From IMG/VR virus record IMGVR_UViG_3300025508_000201, positions 1-20,369 of that record: a DNA stretch of 20,369 nucleotides, one strand, 5' to 3'. The notes beneath the pieces are model-generated. The model did no database searches. It had not been told where the DNA came from and was given only the letters and a program-made list of their open reading frames with translations. The translations under genes and the position numbers were made by a program. Positions 6,371 to 15,226 of the stretch are shown here, piece after piece (positions within the stretch are counted from its first letter, which is position 1; each line of letters begins with the position of its first letter). This DNA is from a virus.

Positions 6371-7293
6371 TGGGTTATATATCTGACTATCAGTACTATG
6401 AGAATGGCGGCGCCAATCCAGAGGATGCTAACTGGGGCAGCTATCAGTACGTCTCGTTGTTCGATATCGTAACGAACTTCTTGTTGATGTATAACGGCAA
6501 CCACTCGTTGATTAATAACGAGGAGCGCTATAAGATTGTATTCCACGCTAAGCGTGCGGTACAAGAATTGAACTACGACGCCTTTAAGGAGATTAAGATA
6601 TTGCAACTCACTGTCTCTGACCAGCTGCGCTTTGTATTGCCACAGGACTACGTCAACTGGGTGCGTATCTCTACGTACCGAAATGGATTGCTGTATCCTT
6701 TGAGTGAGAACATCCAGACTAACTGGAGTGGTGCTTACCTACAGGACAACAACCTGCGAATCTTATTCGATGAGCAGGGCAACGTCTTAAAGCCAGAGAA
6801 CTCACCTATCGATATGGATAGGATTAGCGGTTCTAAGCGGACTATCTACCTCAACGAGAACAGCGCGTACAACAACTCAGAGGGCTGGTGTGTTGACGGG
6901 CTATGGTACTTTGACTACGGTATCGGGGGGCGTTATGGGCTCAATACAGAGACAGCTAACGCCAACCCTACCTTCGCTATAGATAAGCAGTCAGGCGTTA
7001 TTAACTTCAGCTCTGGCGTATCAGGTGAGTCCGTGGTATTAGAGTATGTCTCTGACGGTATGATGGGTGGTGACGACAGCCAGGTTATGGTCAACAAGTT
7101 ATTCGAGGAGTACGTGTACGCGTATATCCAGTACGCTATCCTCAACTCTAAGTTGGGCGTTCAAGAGTACGTGGTCAACCGCGCTAAGAAGAACAAGTCA
7201 GCATTGCTTCGTAATGCTAAGATTAGAATTAGTAATATCCACCCAGGTAGGTTGCTTATGAATCTTAGGGGACGGGACAAGTGGCTGAAGTAA
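6370..7293 (+). CDS. Neck/tail adaptor (ring) structural protein
   Basis: 307-aa protein with the N-terminal signature YISDYQYYENGG and WGSYQYVSL (22-30), then LINNEERY and FHAKRAVQELNYDAFKEIK (58-76). A beta region follows with FVLPQDYVNWVRIS and LQDNNLRILFDEQGNVL, and VLEYVSDGM leads into a helical, basic C-terminus (KLGVQEYVVNRAKKNKSALL). I recognise this as a widespread structural protein of crAss-like and marine podoviruses, usually compared with head-tail adaptors of the P22 gp4 kind. It starts inside the stop codon of the preceding ring gene and ends one base before the stabilisation gene, so the three form a tight neck operon. Assignment to the neck is fairly firm; the exact gp equivalent is inference. 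Confidence 0.8.
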   Translation: MGYISDYQYYENGGANPEDANWGSYQYVSLFDIVTNFLLMYNGNHSLINNEERYKIVFHAKRAVQELNYDAFKEIKILQLTVSDQLRFVLPQDYVNWVRISTYRNGLLYPLSENIQTNWSGAYLQDNNLRILFDEQGNVLKPENSPIDMDRISGSKRTIYLNENSAYNNSEGWCVDGLWYFDYGIGGRYGLNTETANANPTFAIDKQSGVINFSSGVSGESVVLEYVSDGMMGGDDSQVMVNKLFEEYVYAYIQYAILNSKLGVQEYVVNRAKKNKSALLRNAKIRISNIHPGRLLMNLRGRDKWLK

Positions 7294-7294
7294 C

Positions 7295-10200
7295 ATGGCA
7301 AATATTGTAAGAAACTTTGTTCAGGGTCGTATGAACAAATCATTGGACGAGCGACTCGTTCCCAATGGTGAGTATATAGACGCGTTGAATATCCGATTGG
7401 GCTCTACGGAGGCTTCCGAGGTGGGTTCAGTAGAAAATACCAAAGGTAATACGCGGCTTACAACACTTAAGTTTATCGATGTATCTGCCACATACAACGG
7501 CACTTCATTAAGCGCAGCGGCGCGTTGTATTGGCTCGTATGCTGACGGAGCTAACGAGACTATCTACTGGTTTATCCATGACTCTAATTACACGGCGTCA
7601 GGTGAGGCAGGAACTATAAACAACCCCACCAATAAGCTAGACCTTATTGTCTCGTACAACACCATCACCGAGTCCCTTGTGTACCATGTCATAAGTATCA
7701 ATGACGGGTCAGGCACAAAGACCACGTTGAACTTTGACGATAAGCACCTCATCACGGGCGTTGACCTGGTAGACAACCTACTGTTCTTTACTGACGACTT
7801 CAACGCGCCTCGACGTATTAACGTGGATAAGGACTACACTAACCCTGACCTGGTTGGCGGCGTGTATACAGACCAGTTCTCAGATGAGTCTATCCTTGTC
7901 ATTAAGAGACCACCTATCAACTCGCCTACGATATTGCCCTTCCAGGCTCCTGGTATTGCCGAGGAGAACTTTATGGAGGAGCGGTTTATCTGTTTCGCTT
8001 ACCGTTATAAGTACGAGGACAACGAGTACTCAGCTACCTCTCAGTTTACGGCTCCCTCTTTTATCCCTAACGGGTATGACTTAAGTGTGGAGTCTTACCT
8101 CAATGAGGGTATGATTAACTCTACTAACTCCTGTGCTGTTACCTTTAACTCAGGCGGTCCTTTAGTGGTGGGTATTGACCTGTTGTTCAAGGAGATGAAC
8201 AGCAGTACCATCAAGGTTATCGAGAAGTTTAATAAAGCCGACCTTGGGTACGGTGACAATCAGGACGTCACCTTTAATTTCTCTAACAATAAGATATTTA
8301 CATTACTTCCGTCGTCTGAGATATTGCGTCTGTATGATAACGTACCTCGATTTGCTAAGGCGCAAACCGTTATGGGTAACCGCTTGGTGTATGGCAACTA
8401 TGTGGATGGGTACAATCTACTAAGTCAGAACGGCTACCCAATTAAACTTGAGTACGAGGTAGAACGTATATCTAGGGAAGGCGGCGTCTTTGACCTGACT
8501 GACGCCTCGACTACAAGTAGCGGTGTATACACTATTGACCCTGACCAATCTCAGCAGACCGTACCGAACGGGGTGCTCAATGTAGATTTTAGCTCCGTAA
8601 TATTTAACTCGGAGTTTGTTTCTGGCGCGGTCATAGATTTTGGTATTACTCTTAACCACGCTCAATGGAGCTTTGCCGCTCCCGCTAACGTTGCAGGTAA
8701 GGCTCAGACTTCGGGGGTGACAGTAAATTTTTCTTATACGTTACAGCAGAACTTCGATAGTTTAGACGCTTTGTTTAACAGCGCTGACTTCCAGGAGAAG
8801 ATAGGAACCAACACCAACATCCTGCCTGTTTACGCCGCAGACCCTGCTGAAACATCGTGCGATGGGGTTACGTTTACCGATAGATTTAATTGTGCTATAC
8901 CACCTACAATAGGGGGAGGCAACCCTGACCCTTCGTATAAATACTCTAGTGGTATCAACGCGTTAGAGCAGGCTATCGTTACCTCTATTAACGGAAACGT
9001 AATTAGCTTTCAGTTTCCTGCTATGCGTTTTGTAGATAATCAAAACTACGCCTTCAGCAGCTTAAATGTATTTGAGTACTACAACATTAGTATTAACGAG
9101 TTAGAGTACAGGTCGGTAAGCAACCCTACGAGCCTTCATAGTAACCGTGATTACGAGGTAGGTATTGTGTATATGGACGATTACAACAGGGCTACTACGG
9201 CTTTGGTTAGTCCGAACAATACCATCCATGTTCCGTGTGCTAACTCTGTTGACCAGAACTATATCAAGGCGACTATACCTACGCAGCAGCTGCCCCCTGC
9301 TTTTGCTACACGATATAAGTTTGTTATCAAGCCTGACCAAGAGAACTACGAGACGGTATACTCTAGCATATTCTTCAACGAGGACCTTACTAACAACACC
9401 TACTTCTTACTGGAGGGGGAGAACGCTCAGAAAGTAGAGACGGGGGACAGGCTTATCGTAAAGCGTGACGTTGACAATGCTATCTCCTCGTGTGAGTACA
9501 TCACTGTGTTAGAGAAGAAAGCGCAGGAAGAAGATTTTATTACTGTTACAGGTGTATCCACTATACCTAGCGGAGTCTATATGAAGGTGGGCTCGGCGGC
9601 TATAAATGTCGTAACTACAGAGGACTCGTTTATCACGGGCACTCCCTCTCTGCAAACTACAACGGCGAACGCTAGCAACGATGCTCCCTTGCAGGTTTAT
9701 GAAGGTATCCCTAGTAGTATGGACATCCCTGTTGGTAGTAGGATTAACTTAACTCAGATATTTGAGCGAAGGGGTAGAGGCGATGGTCAAGCTAACGGGT
9801 GCAACCGCAGGATATATAAGTTAAATAAGATATGGGTAGCTTCTCAGGACTACACTGATATCGTGGAGTGGTTTGTGGGCGATAATATCTCAGCCACTTT
9901 AAACGACGGAACGCAGGAAGTGGGCGGCGACACTACGGAGGAGTTGACTTTTGATTATGAGGGTGTCACCACTACTACCGCTAACAACTACGGTTTAGGG
10001 CAGACAACTAATATCCAAAATGTATACGACCTAAAGTGCACGTGGTATAAACCTACGGGCGGAAGTGTTATTAAATGGATTACTCGTGGAACGGAGGCGT
10101 GCGGAAGTAGCGACAAAAAGCAATCGCAGATTCGTACTAGGTGGAATATATTCAGGGCTGACGATACTGTTGTGTTTGAGACGCTTCCCCCTGACGCTTT

Positions 10201-12040
10201 ACCTGACGTATGGTATGAGTCGAGTGTGTCCTACCCTATTACAGGTGGGTTCCATGCGGGAGGTGGTATCTCTCAGAACCAATCCAATACAACTCCAGCT
10301 CTTATAGACCTTAAGTTCTTCAACTGTATCTCTTTTGGTAACGGTGTAGAAAGTTATAAGGTACGTGACTCGATTATCGGTAAGGCTATTAATTTAGGTA
10401 ACCGTGTCACCTCGGTAAGCGCACAGGACTATAAGGAGGCTGACCGTTTTGCTGACCTTACGTATAGCGGTGTCTTTAATAACGAGTCTAACGTCAATAA
10501 ACTCAACGAGTTTAACTTAGGTCTGCTCAATTTTAAACCACTAGAGGAATCCTTTGGTCCTGTAGAGAAACTCTTTGCGAGAGAGACTGACATCCTTACC
10601 CTTCAGGAGGATAAGATATCGTACGTATTAGCGGGTAAGAACTTACTCTCCGATAGCACGGGTGGTGGCGCTCTTACTTCCGTACCTGAGGTGCTGGGTA
10701 CTCAGATATCACGTGTCGAGAAGTTCGGTATCAGTAATAACCCAGAGAGCTTCGCTGAGTGGGGACCGCATAAGTATTTTACTGACGCCAAGCGAGGGGC
10801 CGTCATCCATTTAACGGGCTCGGCAGCGCAGAACGAAAGCCTAGAGGTTATCTCTGAGGCGGGTATGCGCAGCTGGTTTAGGGACTTGTTTATCTCCAGC
10901 TTTAATACGCAAAAGATTGGGGGATTTGACCCTTATATGAACGAGTATATTCTTAGTAGCAATACCCAAGGGCTGCCGTTAACCGTTAAGTGCGCTGAGT
11001 GTGGTATCACGGAACGAATTACAGTCCCTACCGCTGGTCTTAATTTATGCTACGACCTGGGTGAGCTGGTGGGTGACGTCACTGTTTCGTATACCGTATT
11101 TCAGATTAGTTCTGATGATACTTTTGATATTACATCTACGTACAATTCAGTCGACACAACACAAGTGAGTAATGCTAGTACCAACGGAAGTTTCACGATA
11201 GACAAAAACTCCGTCGCGGCTACTCAACTTGATTTAGAGTTCGTTAATAACGGGTCAAGTCCAATTACCTTAGGTATAACAGTGAAGTGCCCTACCGAGG
11301 TGCCCATTACTATCATACTGGTGGGTGTGACCGTGCTTAGTGACGCCGAGAAATTTATCCATAATCAGTATCGATGGACTGACGACAGCGGAGTATTTGA
11401 GTCTGCCCTTCACTCTGAACAGATGGAGTTTTCTTCGGCTGCTGAGTTCCCGTTAGTCTCTCAGTACACTATTATCACAGGTTCTCAGGGCGCTAATATC
11501 ATCCCATCGGATACGGCTTCTGTAAAACTTATCTCCAATAAGATACAGCCTGACGACTACGATTTTGACACCAATTCTGATGGGTTTAAGTACTTGAGAA
11601 GTAATACGTTATACAACAATACCGAGGCTGACATCTCGTCTCTTCTTAGTGCAGCTTCCTCTGCTACACCTCTTGACGAGACGCTTGCCCCTAACCAGTA
11701 CTCGGCATCGTTTGATATGGTTAACTCTAACGATAGCTACCTCTATTTAATTTGGGACTATACGAAGGTGACAGCTACTGCGTTGTGCTTCGGTACTAAA
11801 CCACAGGACGCGTGCTGCGATTGCGAGTGTGGCTCAGGTACCTGCACTGAGTATCTCATTACCAACTCTGGGTCAGCTAGTGTAGTGGTTAGCTATACGG
11901 AGTGTGCTGGTGGAGCGACTGCCTACCAAACTATAACAACTCGAAGCAGCGCTTCTGTGTGTAGCCGAAGCCTTCCTGTTGTAACTACTGGCGTTGTAGC
12001 TACGGTAAGTATTAGCGTAACCGAATGTGACTGTACTTAA
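7295..12040 (+). CDS. Stabilisation/muzzle-type tail protein, 1581 aa
   Basis: Very large beta-rich protein closing the lower neck, comparable with the P22 gp10 packaged-DNA stabilisation protein and the crAss muzzle. The N-terminus has FVQGRMNKSLDERLVPNGEY and IDALNIRLGS. About 344-376 has LYDNVPRFAKAQTVMGNRL then YGNYVDGYN. About 665-725 has FATRYKFVIKPDQENYETVY and LLEGENAQKVETGDRLIVK. About 1085-1220 has FGPVEKLFARETDILTLQED, TDAKRGAVIHL, MRSWFRDLF and GGFDPYMNEYILS. These are the conserved landmarks I know for this family. From about 1225 the sequence becomes immunoglobulin-like, with Cys residues. Residues 1506-1517 form a Cys cluster (ACCDCECGSGTC), followed by a terminal module CTEYLITNSGSASVVVSYTE. 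It follows the ring gene by one base. Confidence 0.85.
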   Translation: MANIVRNFVQGRMNKSLDERLVPNGEYIDALNIRLGSTEASEVGSVENTKGNTRLTTLKFIDVSATYNGTSLSAAARCIGSYADGANETIYWFIHDSNYTASGEAGTINNPTNKLDLIVSYNTITESLVYHVISINDGSGTKTTLNFDDKHLITGVDLVDNLLFFTDDFNAPRRINVDKDYTNPDLVGGVYTDQFSDESILVIKRPPINSPTILPFQAPGIAEENFMEERFICFAYRYKYEDNEYSATSQFTAPSFIPNGYDLSVESYLNEGMINSTNSCAVTFNSGGPLVVGIDLLFKEMNSSTIKVIEKFNKADLGYGDNQDVTFNFSNNKIFTLLPSSEILRLYDNVPRFAKAQTVMGNRLVYGNYVDGYNLLSQNGYPIKLEYEVERISREGGVFDLTDASTTSSGVYTIDPDQSQQTVPNGVLNVDFSSVIFNSEFVSGAVIDFGITLNHAQWSFAAPANVAGKAQTSGVTVNFSYTLQQNFDSLDALFNSADFQEKIGTNTNILPVYAADPAETSCDGVTFTDRFNCAIPPTIGGGNPDPSYKYSSGINALEQAIVTSINGNVISFQFPAMRFVDNQNYAFSSLNVFEYYNISINELEYRSVSNPTSLHSNRDYEVGIVYMDDYNRATTALVSPNNTIHVPCANSVDQNYIKATIPTQQLPPAFATRYKFVIKPDQENYETVYSSIFFNEDLTNNTYFLLEGENAQKVETGDRLIVKRDVDNAISSCEYITVLEKKAQEEDFITVTGVSTIPSGVYMKVGSAAINVVTTEDSFITGTPSLQTTTANASNDAPLQVYEGIPSSMDIPVGSRINLTQIFERRGRGDGQANGCNRRIYKLNKIWVASQDYTDIVEWFVGDNISATLNDGTQEVGGDTTEELTFDYEGVTTTTANNYGLGQTTNIQNVYDLKCTWYKPTGGSVIKWITRGTEACGSSDKKQSQIRTRWNIFRADDTVVFETLPPDALPDVWYESSVSYPITGGFHAGGGISQNQSNTTPALIDLKFFNCISFGNGVESYKVRDSIIGKAINLGNRVTSVSAQDYKEADRFADLTYSGVFNNESNVNKLNEFNLGLLNFKPLEESFGPVEKLFARETDILTLQEDKISYVLAGKNLLSDSTGGGALTSVPEVLGTQISRVEKFGISNNPESFAEWGPHKYFTDAKRGAVIHLTGSAAQNESLEVISEAGMRSWFRDLFISSFNTQKIGGFDPYMNEYILSSNTQGLPLTVKCAECGITERITVPTAGLNLCYDLGELVGDVTVSYTVFQISSDDTFDITSTYNSVDTTQVSNASTNGSFTIDKNSVAATQLDLEFVNNGSSPITLGITVKCPTEVPITIILVGVTVLSDAEKFIHNQYRWTDDSGVFESALHSEQMEFSSAAEFPLVSQYTIITGSQGANIIPSDTASVKLISNKIQPDDYDFDTNSDGFKYLRSNTLYNNTEADISSLLSAASSATPLDETLAPNQYSASFDMVNSNDSYLYLIWDYTKVTATALCFGTKPQDACCDCECGSGTCTEYLITNSGSASVVVSYTECAGGATAYQTITTRSSASVCSRSLPVVTTGVVATVSISVTECDCT

Positions 12041-12049
12041 ATTTAAATC

Positions 12050-12970
12050 ATGGGCGTAATAAGCAACTACTTTCTAAACGGCACGACACTCGCTACATCA
12101 ACGGGTGTCTTTACTGACGTGCAGCTAACCACTTGTGCTCCTACAGGGCACTACTCCGACGGTGTTATCGTCAGGTATTTAGACAACGCTACCTGCACGC
12201 TTGGCCCTGAGACAGCGTGCCCCTCGTGTGTCTCTGAATGTGATGGCGTCGAGATAACACATCGAGGAACCGAGGGGGTCTACAATATTACTACCAACCT
12301 AGGGGAAAGCACGGGAGCTATTGTTATTAAGTACGTCCCTGGAGATATCCCTGACGGTATGTACGCGGTGTATAACGGGGTTACGTATAACGCTTTTAGC
12401 TCAGAGGTGGACGGATACCATAAAACATCCACAACTGATGGTGTTACATACCTCGGTGATTCTACATCAGGTGTTTGCGCTAGCACTATTACAACGGGAA
12501 GTCCATACACATTACCTGAATACGTTTACTCAGGCGGGGCTTTCGCTGCTACAGGGTCCTCCTCGGTAGTCACTATAGTAGGTGGCGATGTAAGTTTTAG
12601 TACTCAAGACCCTAAGAGCTGCTATATGGTAATACCTAAGCTAGCGGTTAGCCCTTCTACCCTCCAGCTTACCGTGGTTAGTTACTGTAAGTCTGCCTCG
12701 TGGGGCGTTAAAGTAGCGTGCCCTGCCGCCCTTCCTTCGTTTAGTTCGTCTCTAGTAGGGGGCGATTGCAACTCTACTGAAGACCAGACGTTCTATCAAG
12801 CTACTGTTAAAAACACTCCTGGTGCACTATCGGTTCACGACTGGGTATTTTTAGATGTAAACGGACAGAATATATTGCCAGCGGGAGATTATAAAGTAAC
12901 AGATAGTACAGCTACTACTTATGTTATGACCGTAGCGAACGGCGTTATCACAAATCTTCTTGCTTGCTAA
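12050..12970 (+). CDS. Cysteine-rich tail-associated protein, function unknown
   Basis: 306-aa secreted-looking but signal-less beta-rich protein, rich in Thr, Ser, Gly and Val, with 11 Cys. The N-terminus (MGVISNYFLNGTTLATSTGVF) continues to C29 and C49 and the cluster ACPSCVSEC at 56-64 (C57, C60, C64). The middle has IPDGMYAVYNGVTYNAFSS. A later part (LQLTVVSYCKSASWGVKVACPAALP) resembles in style the Cys-bearing Ig-like region of the preceding 1581-aa protein. It starts nine bases after that gene with an AT-only leader (aaatttaaatcATG). I recall similar proteins next to tail genes in flavobacterial phages, but with no known role. A tail appendage or accessory fibre domain, held by disulphides or metal once outside the cell, is inference. 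Confidence 0.7.
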   Translation: MGVISNYFLNGTTLATSTGVFTDVQLTTCAPTGHYSDGVIVRYLDNATCTLGPETACPSCVSECDGVEITHRGTEGVYNITTNLGESTGAIVIKYVPGDIPDGMYAVYNGVTYNAFSSEVDGYHKTSTTDGVTYLGDSTSGVCASTITTGSPYTLPEYVYSGGAFAATGSSSVVTIVGGDVSFSTQDPKSCYMVIPKLAVSPSTLQLTVVSYCKSASWGVKVACPAALPSFSSSLVGGDCNSTEDQTFYQATVKNTPGALSVHDWVFLDVNGQNILPAGDYKVTDSTATTYVMTVANGVITNLLAC

Positions 12971-12980
12971 AAAATAAGCT

Positions 12981-13808
12981 ATGCCTGTACCTGAAGGAAA
13001 CTACACTTTAACTTTTAGCCCGCCCGCCCAAGGGTGGCCTTCATTTTATTCTTATATCCCTGAGTGGATTCAGGGTATGAACCAGTACCTGTACACTTTT
13101 AGTGGGGGTAACTTATGGCAGCACAACACCAACGAGTTACGTAATAATTTCTACGGTCGTCAGGACTCATCTAAAATGGAGAGCGTCTTTAACGCCGAGC
13201 CTATTATGAATAAGTTGTTTAAGACAATAGCTTACGAGGGAGACCACGCGTGGAAGGCTGAGCTGGTTACTGAACTACAGACACCAGGTGTTATTGAGAA
13301 GGCTTTCTTTAAGCAGAAGGAGTCAGACTGGTTTGCGTTTATCCGTAACAGCGCTGGCTCTGGTACAACAGGTGCTGACTTCGCTAACTACGACCTGCGC
13401 TCTGTCAATGGAATAGGCAACAGTTTAACTACTGTAACGGGAGCGACTACCACTACCATCAACTTCCCTTTGACCACGAGTATAGGCACTATGATTACTG
13501 GTGCTGACCCATCAACAGGTCAAGGCGGTGACGCTATCTATTACGCAGCCCCAGGAGCTACCATAACTCCCGTGTTTGTGGGTACGGTACAGTCTATCAA
13601 CGTGGACCTCCCTAACGGAATCAATAACCTTGTGGTTAGTGGTACGGTAGTGGTACCTGACGTGAGTTTTATCCTGTATGTAAAGAACCAGGTAGCTGAG
13701 TCTCACGGGGTGCTCGGTCACTACTGTGTATTCACTTTAACCAATGACGACACCGAGGCTGTAGAGCTATTCGCTGTTAAGTCAGAGGTCATGAAATCCT
13801 TCCCGTGA
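12981..13808 (+). CDS. Tail structural protein with GWPSFYSYIPE module
   Basis: 275-aa protein. Residues about 17-98 carry GWPSFYSYIPEWIQGMNQYL, YTFSGGNLWQHNTNE, RNNFYG, VFNAEPIMNKLFKTIAYEG and then FFKQKESDWFAFIRN. I recognise this block from the distal part of crAss-like and flavobacterial tail/stabilisation (muzzle-type) proteins, where it usually belongs to a longer chain; here it is a separate gene. The C-terminal half is beta-rich with VNGIGNSLTTV, GDAIYYAA and VGTVQSINVDLPNGI. It starts 10 bases after the Cys-rich gene with leader aaaaaataagctATG. A promoter-like box follows its stop codon, so it is the last gene of the neck/tail block. Structural role likely; whether it docks on the 1581-aa protein is inference. 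Confidence 0.75.
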   Translation: MPVPEGNYTLTFSPPAQGWPSFYSYIPEWIQGMNQYLYTFSGGNLWQHNTNELRNNFYGRQDSSKMESVFNAEPIMNKLFKTIAYEGDHAWKAELVTELQTPGVIEKAFFKQKESDWFAFIRNSAGSGTTGADFANYDLRSVNGIGNSLTTVTGATTTTINFPLTTSIGTMITGADPSTGQGGDAIYYAAPGATITPVFVGTVQSINVDLPNGINNLVVSGTVVVPDVSFILYVKNQVAESHGVLGHYCVFTLTNDDTEAVELFAVKSEVMKSFP

Positions 13809-13814
13809 AATTCT

Positions 13815-13822
13815 TACCTTTG
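13815..13822 (+). promoter_or_regulatory. Candidate Bacteroidota-type -7 promoter box (TACCTTTG)
   Basis: TACCTTTG fits TAnnTTTG and lies in the 21-base gap before the cupin-type gene, ending only seven bases before its ATG. If used, transcription would start almost at the start codon, giving a nearly leaderless mRNA. No -33 TTG and no terminator upstream were seen, so this is the weakest of the three boxes. Confidence 0.38.
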
Positions 13823-13829
13823 AATTAGT

Positions 13830-14345
13830 ATGGGTATACCACAAACATTAAAGAACGGACCAGAGTCTGTACTATCTCACATCCATGAGGATAGGGGTTT
13901 GTTGTGGGAGAACATAGAGGAGTTTACCCAGCAGATAATGGCTCATGAGGGCGCCGTCATTCACCATACTAAAGAGATGGAGGAGACTATGCCATTGAAG
14001 CATCACCTAAAGGACGGCTTATATACCAGGGAAATCTTTATGCCTAAGGGCTCGCTCGTTATCAGTTACATCCACAAGCAGGACCACCCTTCGTTCTTCT
14101 TATCTGGCGATATGTCAGTGCTTATGGATACGGGTGAGGTAAAGAGAATCCAAGCACCGATGACGGTGATGACTGAGACGGGTACTCAGCGCGTGGCTTA
14201 TATGCACGAGGACTGCACGTGGACCTGCGTATATAGGACCGACAAACAAACCATTGAGGAAGCTGAGGAAGATGTGTACACTACTGATTACCGTACTCTA
14301 CCTGAGCATATCATACTAAACAAGAGACTACTATGTCAGGAATAA
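13830..14345 (+). CDS. Phage cupin-fold protein, function unknown
   Basis: 171-aa protein. Residues about 57-135 form a cupin-like (RmlC-type) barrel: DGLYTREIFMPKGSLVISYI, H82 and H86 in IHKQDHPSFFLSGDM, VLMDTGEVKRIQAP, then ETGTQRVAYMHED with H126 and TWTCVY. The pattern REI..PKG...I.H..HP.F...G.......G......AP......GT.R....ED..W is one I recognise from many marine and environmental phages, where the role is unknown. The His residues could bind a metal as in true cupins, although the full canonical HxH...E set is not visible. The N-terminus (1-55) is helical and His-rich. It overlaps the next gene by 13 bases and sits between tail and internal-virion genes. An enzymatic or structural role cannot be chosen from sequence. 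Confidence 0.78.
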   Translation: MGIPQTLKNGPESVLSHIHEDRGLLWENIEEFTQQIMAHEGAVIHHTKEMEETMPLKHHLKDGLYTREIFMPKGSLVISYIHKQDHPSFFLSGDMSVLMDTGEVKRIQAPMTVMTETGTQRVAYMHEDCTWTCVYRTDKQTIEEAEEDVYTTDYRTLPEHIILNKRLLCQE

Positions 14346-15226
14346 TTGCATCACTAGCTATCGGAGTGGCTACCTCTACGGCGTCGTTTGTACAGGCGAA
14401 TAAACAACGGAAGCTACAGGTTAAAGCAGAGGCTGACGCAGCTAAAGCTATGGCTGAAGCGCGGAAGCGTTTGGACGTTAACTATGCTGAGGCTAAGTCT
14501 ATCAAGAAGGAGCCATATGAGCTTATGAACGAGGCAAATAACGTCGTTGCTGCCGACGCTATGCAAGCTGCTCGTGAGGCCGACCCGCGCGGGGCTGGTG
14601 CTGGCGCTGGGCGTATCGCTATGCAAAACGCACAACAGCAGGCGGGTGTACGCACGGCTATGGGTCAGGAGATGACGGCTATAGAGGATGCTATAATAGG
14701 AGAGAACCAATACCTACGTGACGCCAATACGCAGCTTGACCTGGCGGAGGTAGAGGGAGCTCAACAAGCAGCCGCTGCTGCTGAGCAGGCTAGAGCCGCT
14801 AACATACAAGCAGGTGTGGCAGGCGTAGCTAGCGTGGCACAGCAAGGTATGGAGATGGCGCCGCTATACGCGAAGACAGCCAACGTAAGGAACGACGCTA
14901 AGATGCAGAAGCTATTTATGCAAAACAACCAAGGGGCTACGGCGGCTGACTATAGAAAGTCCCTCGCTCAACAGGGCACCATTGGGGGCGTAGACTTCTC
15001 GTCTGTCGGTGGTATGAATGACCAGCAGTACGGCTCCTTTATCGGTGGCTTAGACCCTAAGGCAATGAAGGGCATGGCTCGCTCTAATAGCTTTAACTAC
15101 GCTATGCCACAGGCTCAACCAGGAGTTGTGACTATGCCTGGCGTACAGGGACAGCAAACTAATCTTGGGACTCAAGTAACTGGTATGCCTCAGAATCAAT
15201 TTTACAACATGAACCCCTTCGGATAA
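14333..15226 (+). CDS. T7 gp14-like internal virion (ejection) protein
   Basis: 297-aa protein. Residues 3-20 are a hydrophobic segment (GIIASLAIGVATSTASFV) followed by a basic coiled-coil-prone stretch (KQRKLQVKAEADAAKAMAEA). The small-residue turn PRGAGAGAGR (85-94) leads into more Ala/Gln-rich helix with QQAAAAAEQARAANIQAGVA. The last third is Gly/Gln/Met-rich and disordered. This layout is that of podovirus internal virion proteins (T7 gp14 type, P22 ejection proteins), packaged in the particle and inserted in the host envelope during DNA entry; in crAss-like phages they are called cargo proteins. It starts inside the cupin gene and overlaps the next gene by one base (TAATG), so the three are translationally linked. 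Confidence 0.7.
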   Translation: MSGIIASLAIGVATSTASFVQANKQRKLQVKAEADAAKAMAEARKRLDVNYAEAKSIKKEPYELMNEANNVVAADAMQAAREADPRGAGAGAGRIAMQNAQQQAGVRTAMGQEMTAIEDAIIGENQYLRDANTQLDLAEVEGAQQAAAAAEQARAANIQAGVAGVASVAQQGMEMAPLYAKTANVRNDAKMQKLFMQNNQGATAADYRKSLAQQGTIGGVDFSSVGGMNDQQYGSFIGGLDPKAMKGMARSNSFNYAMPQAQPGVVTMPGVQGQQTNLGTQVTGMPQNQFYNMNPFG

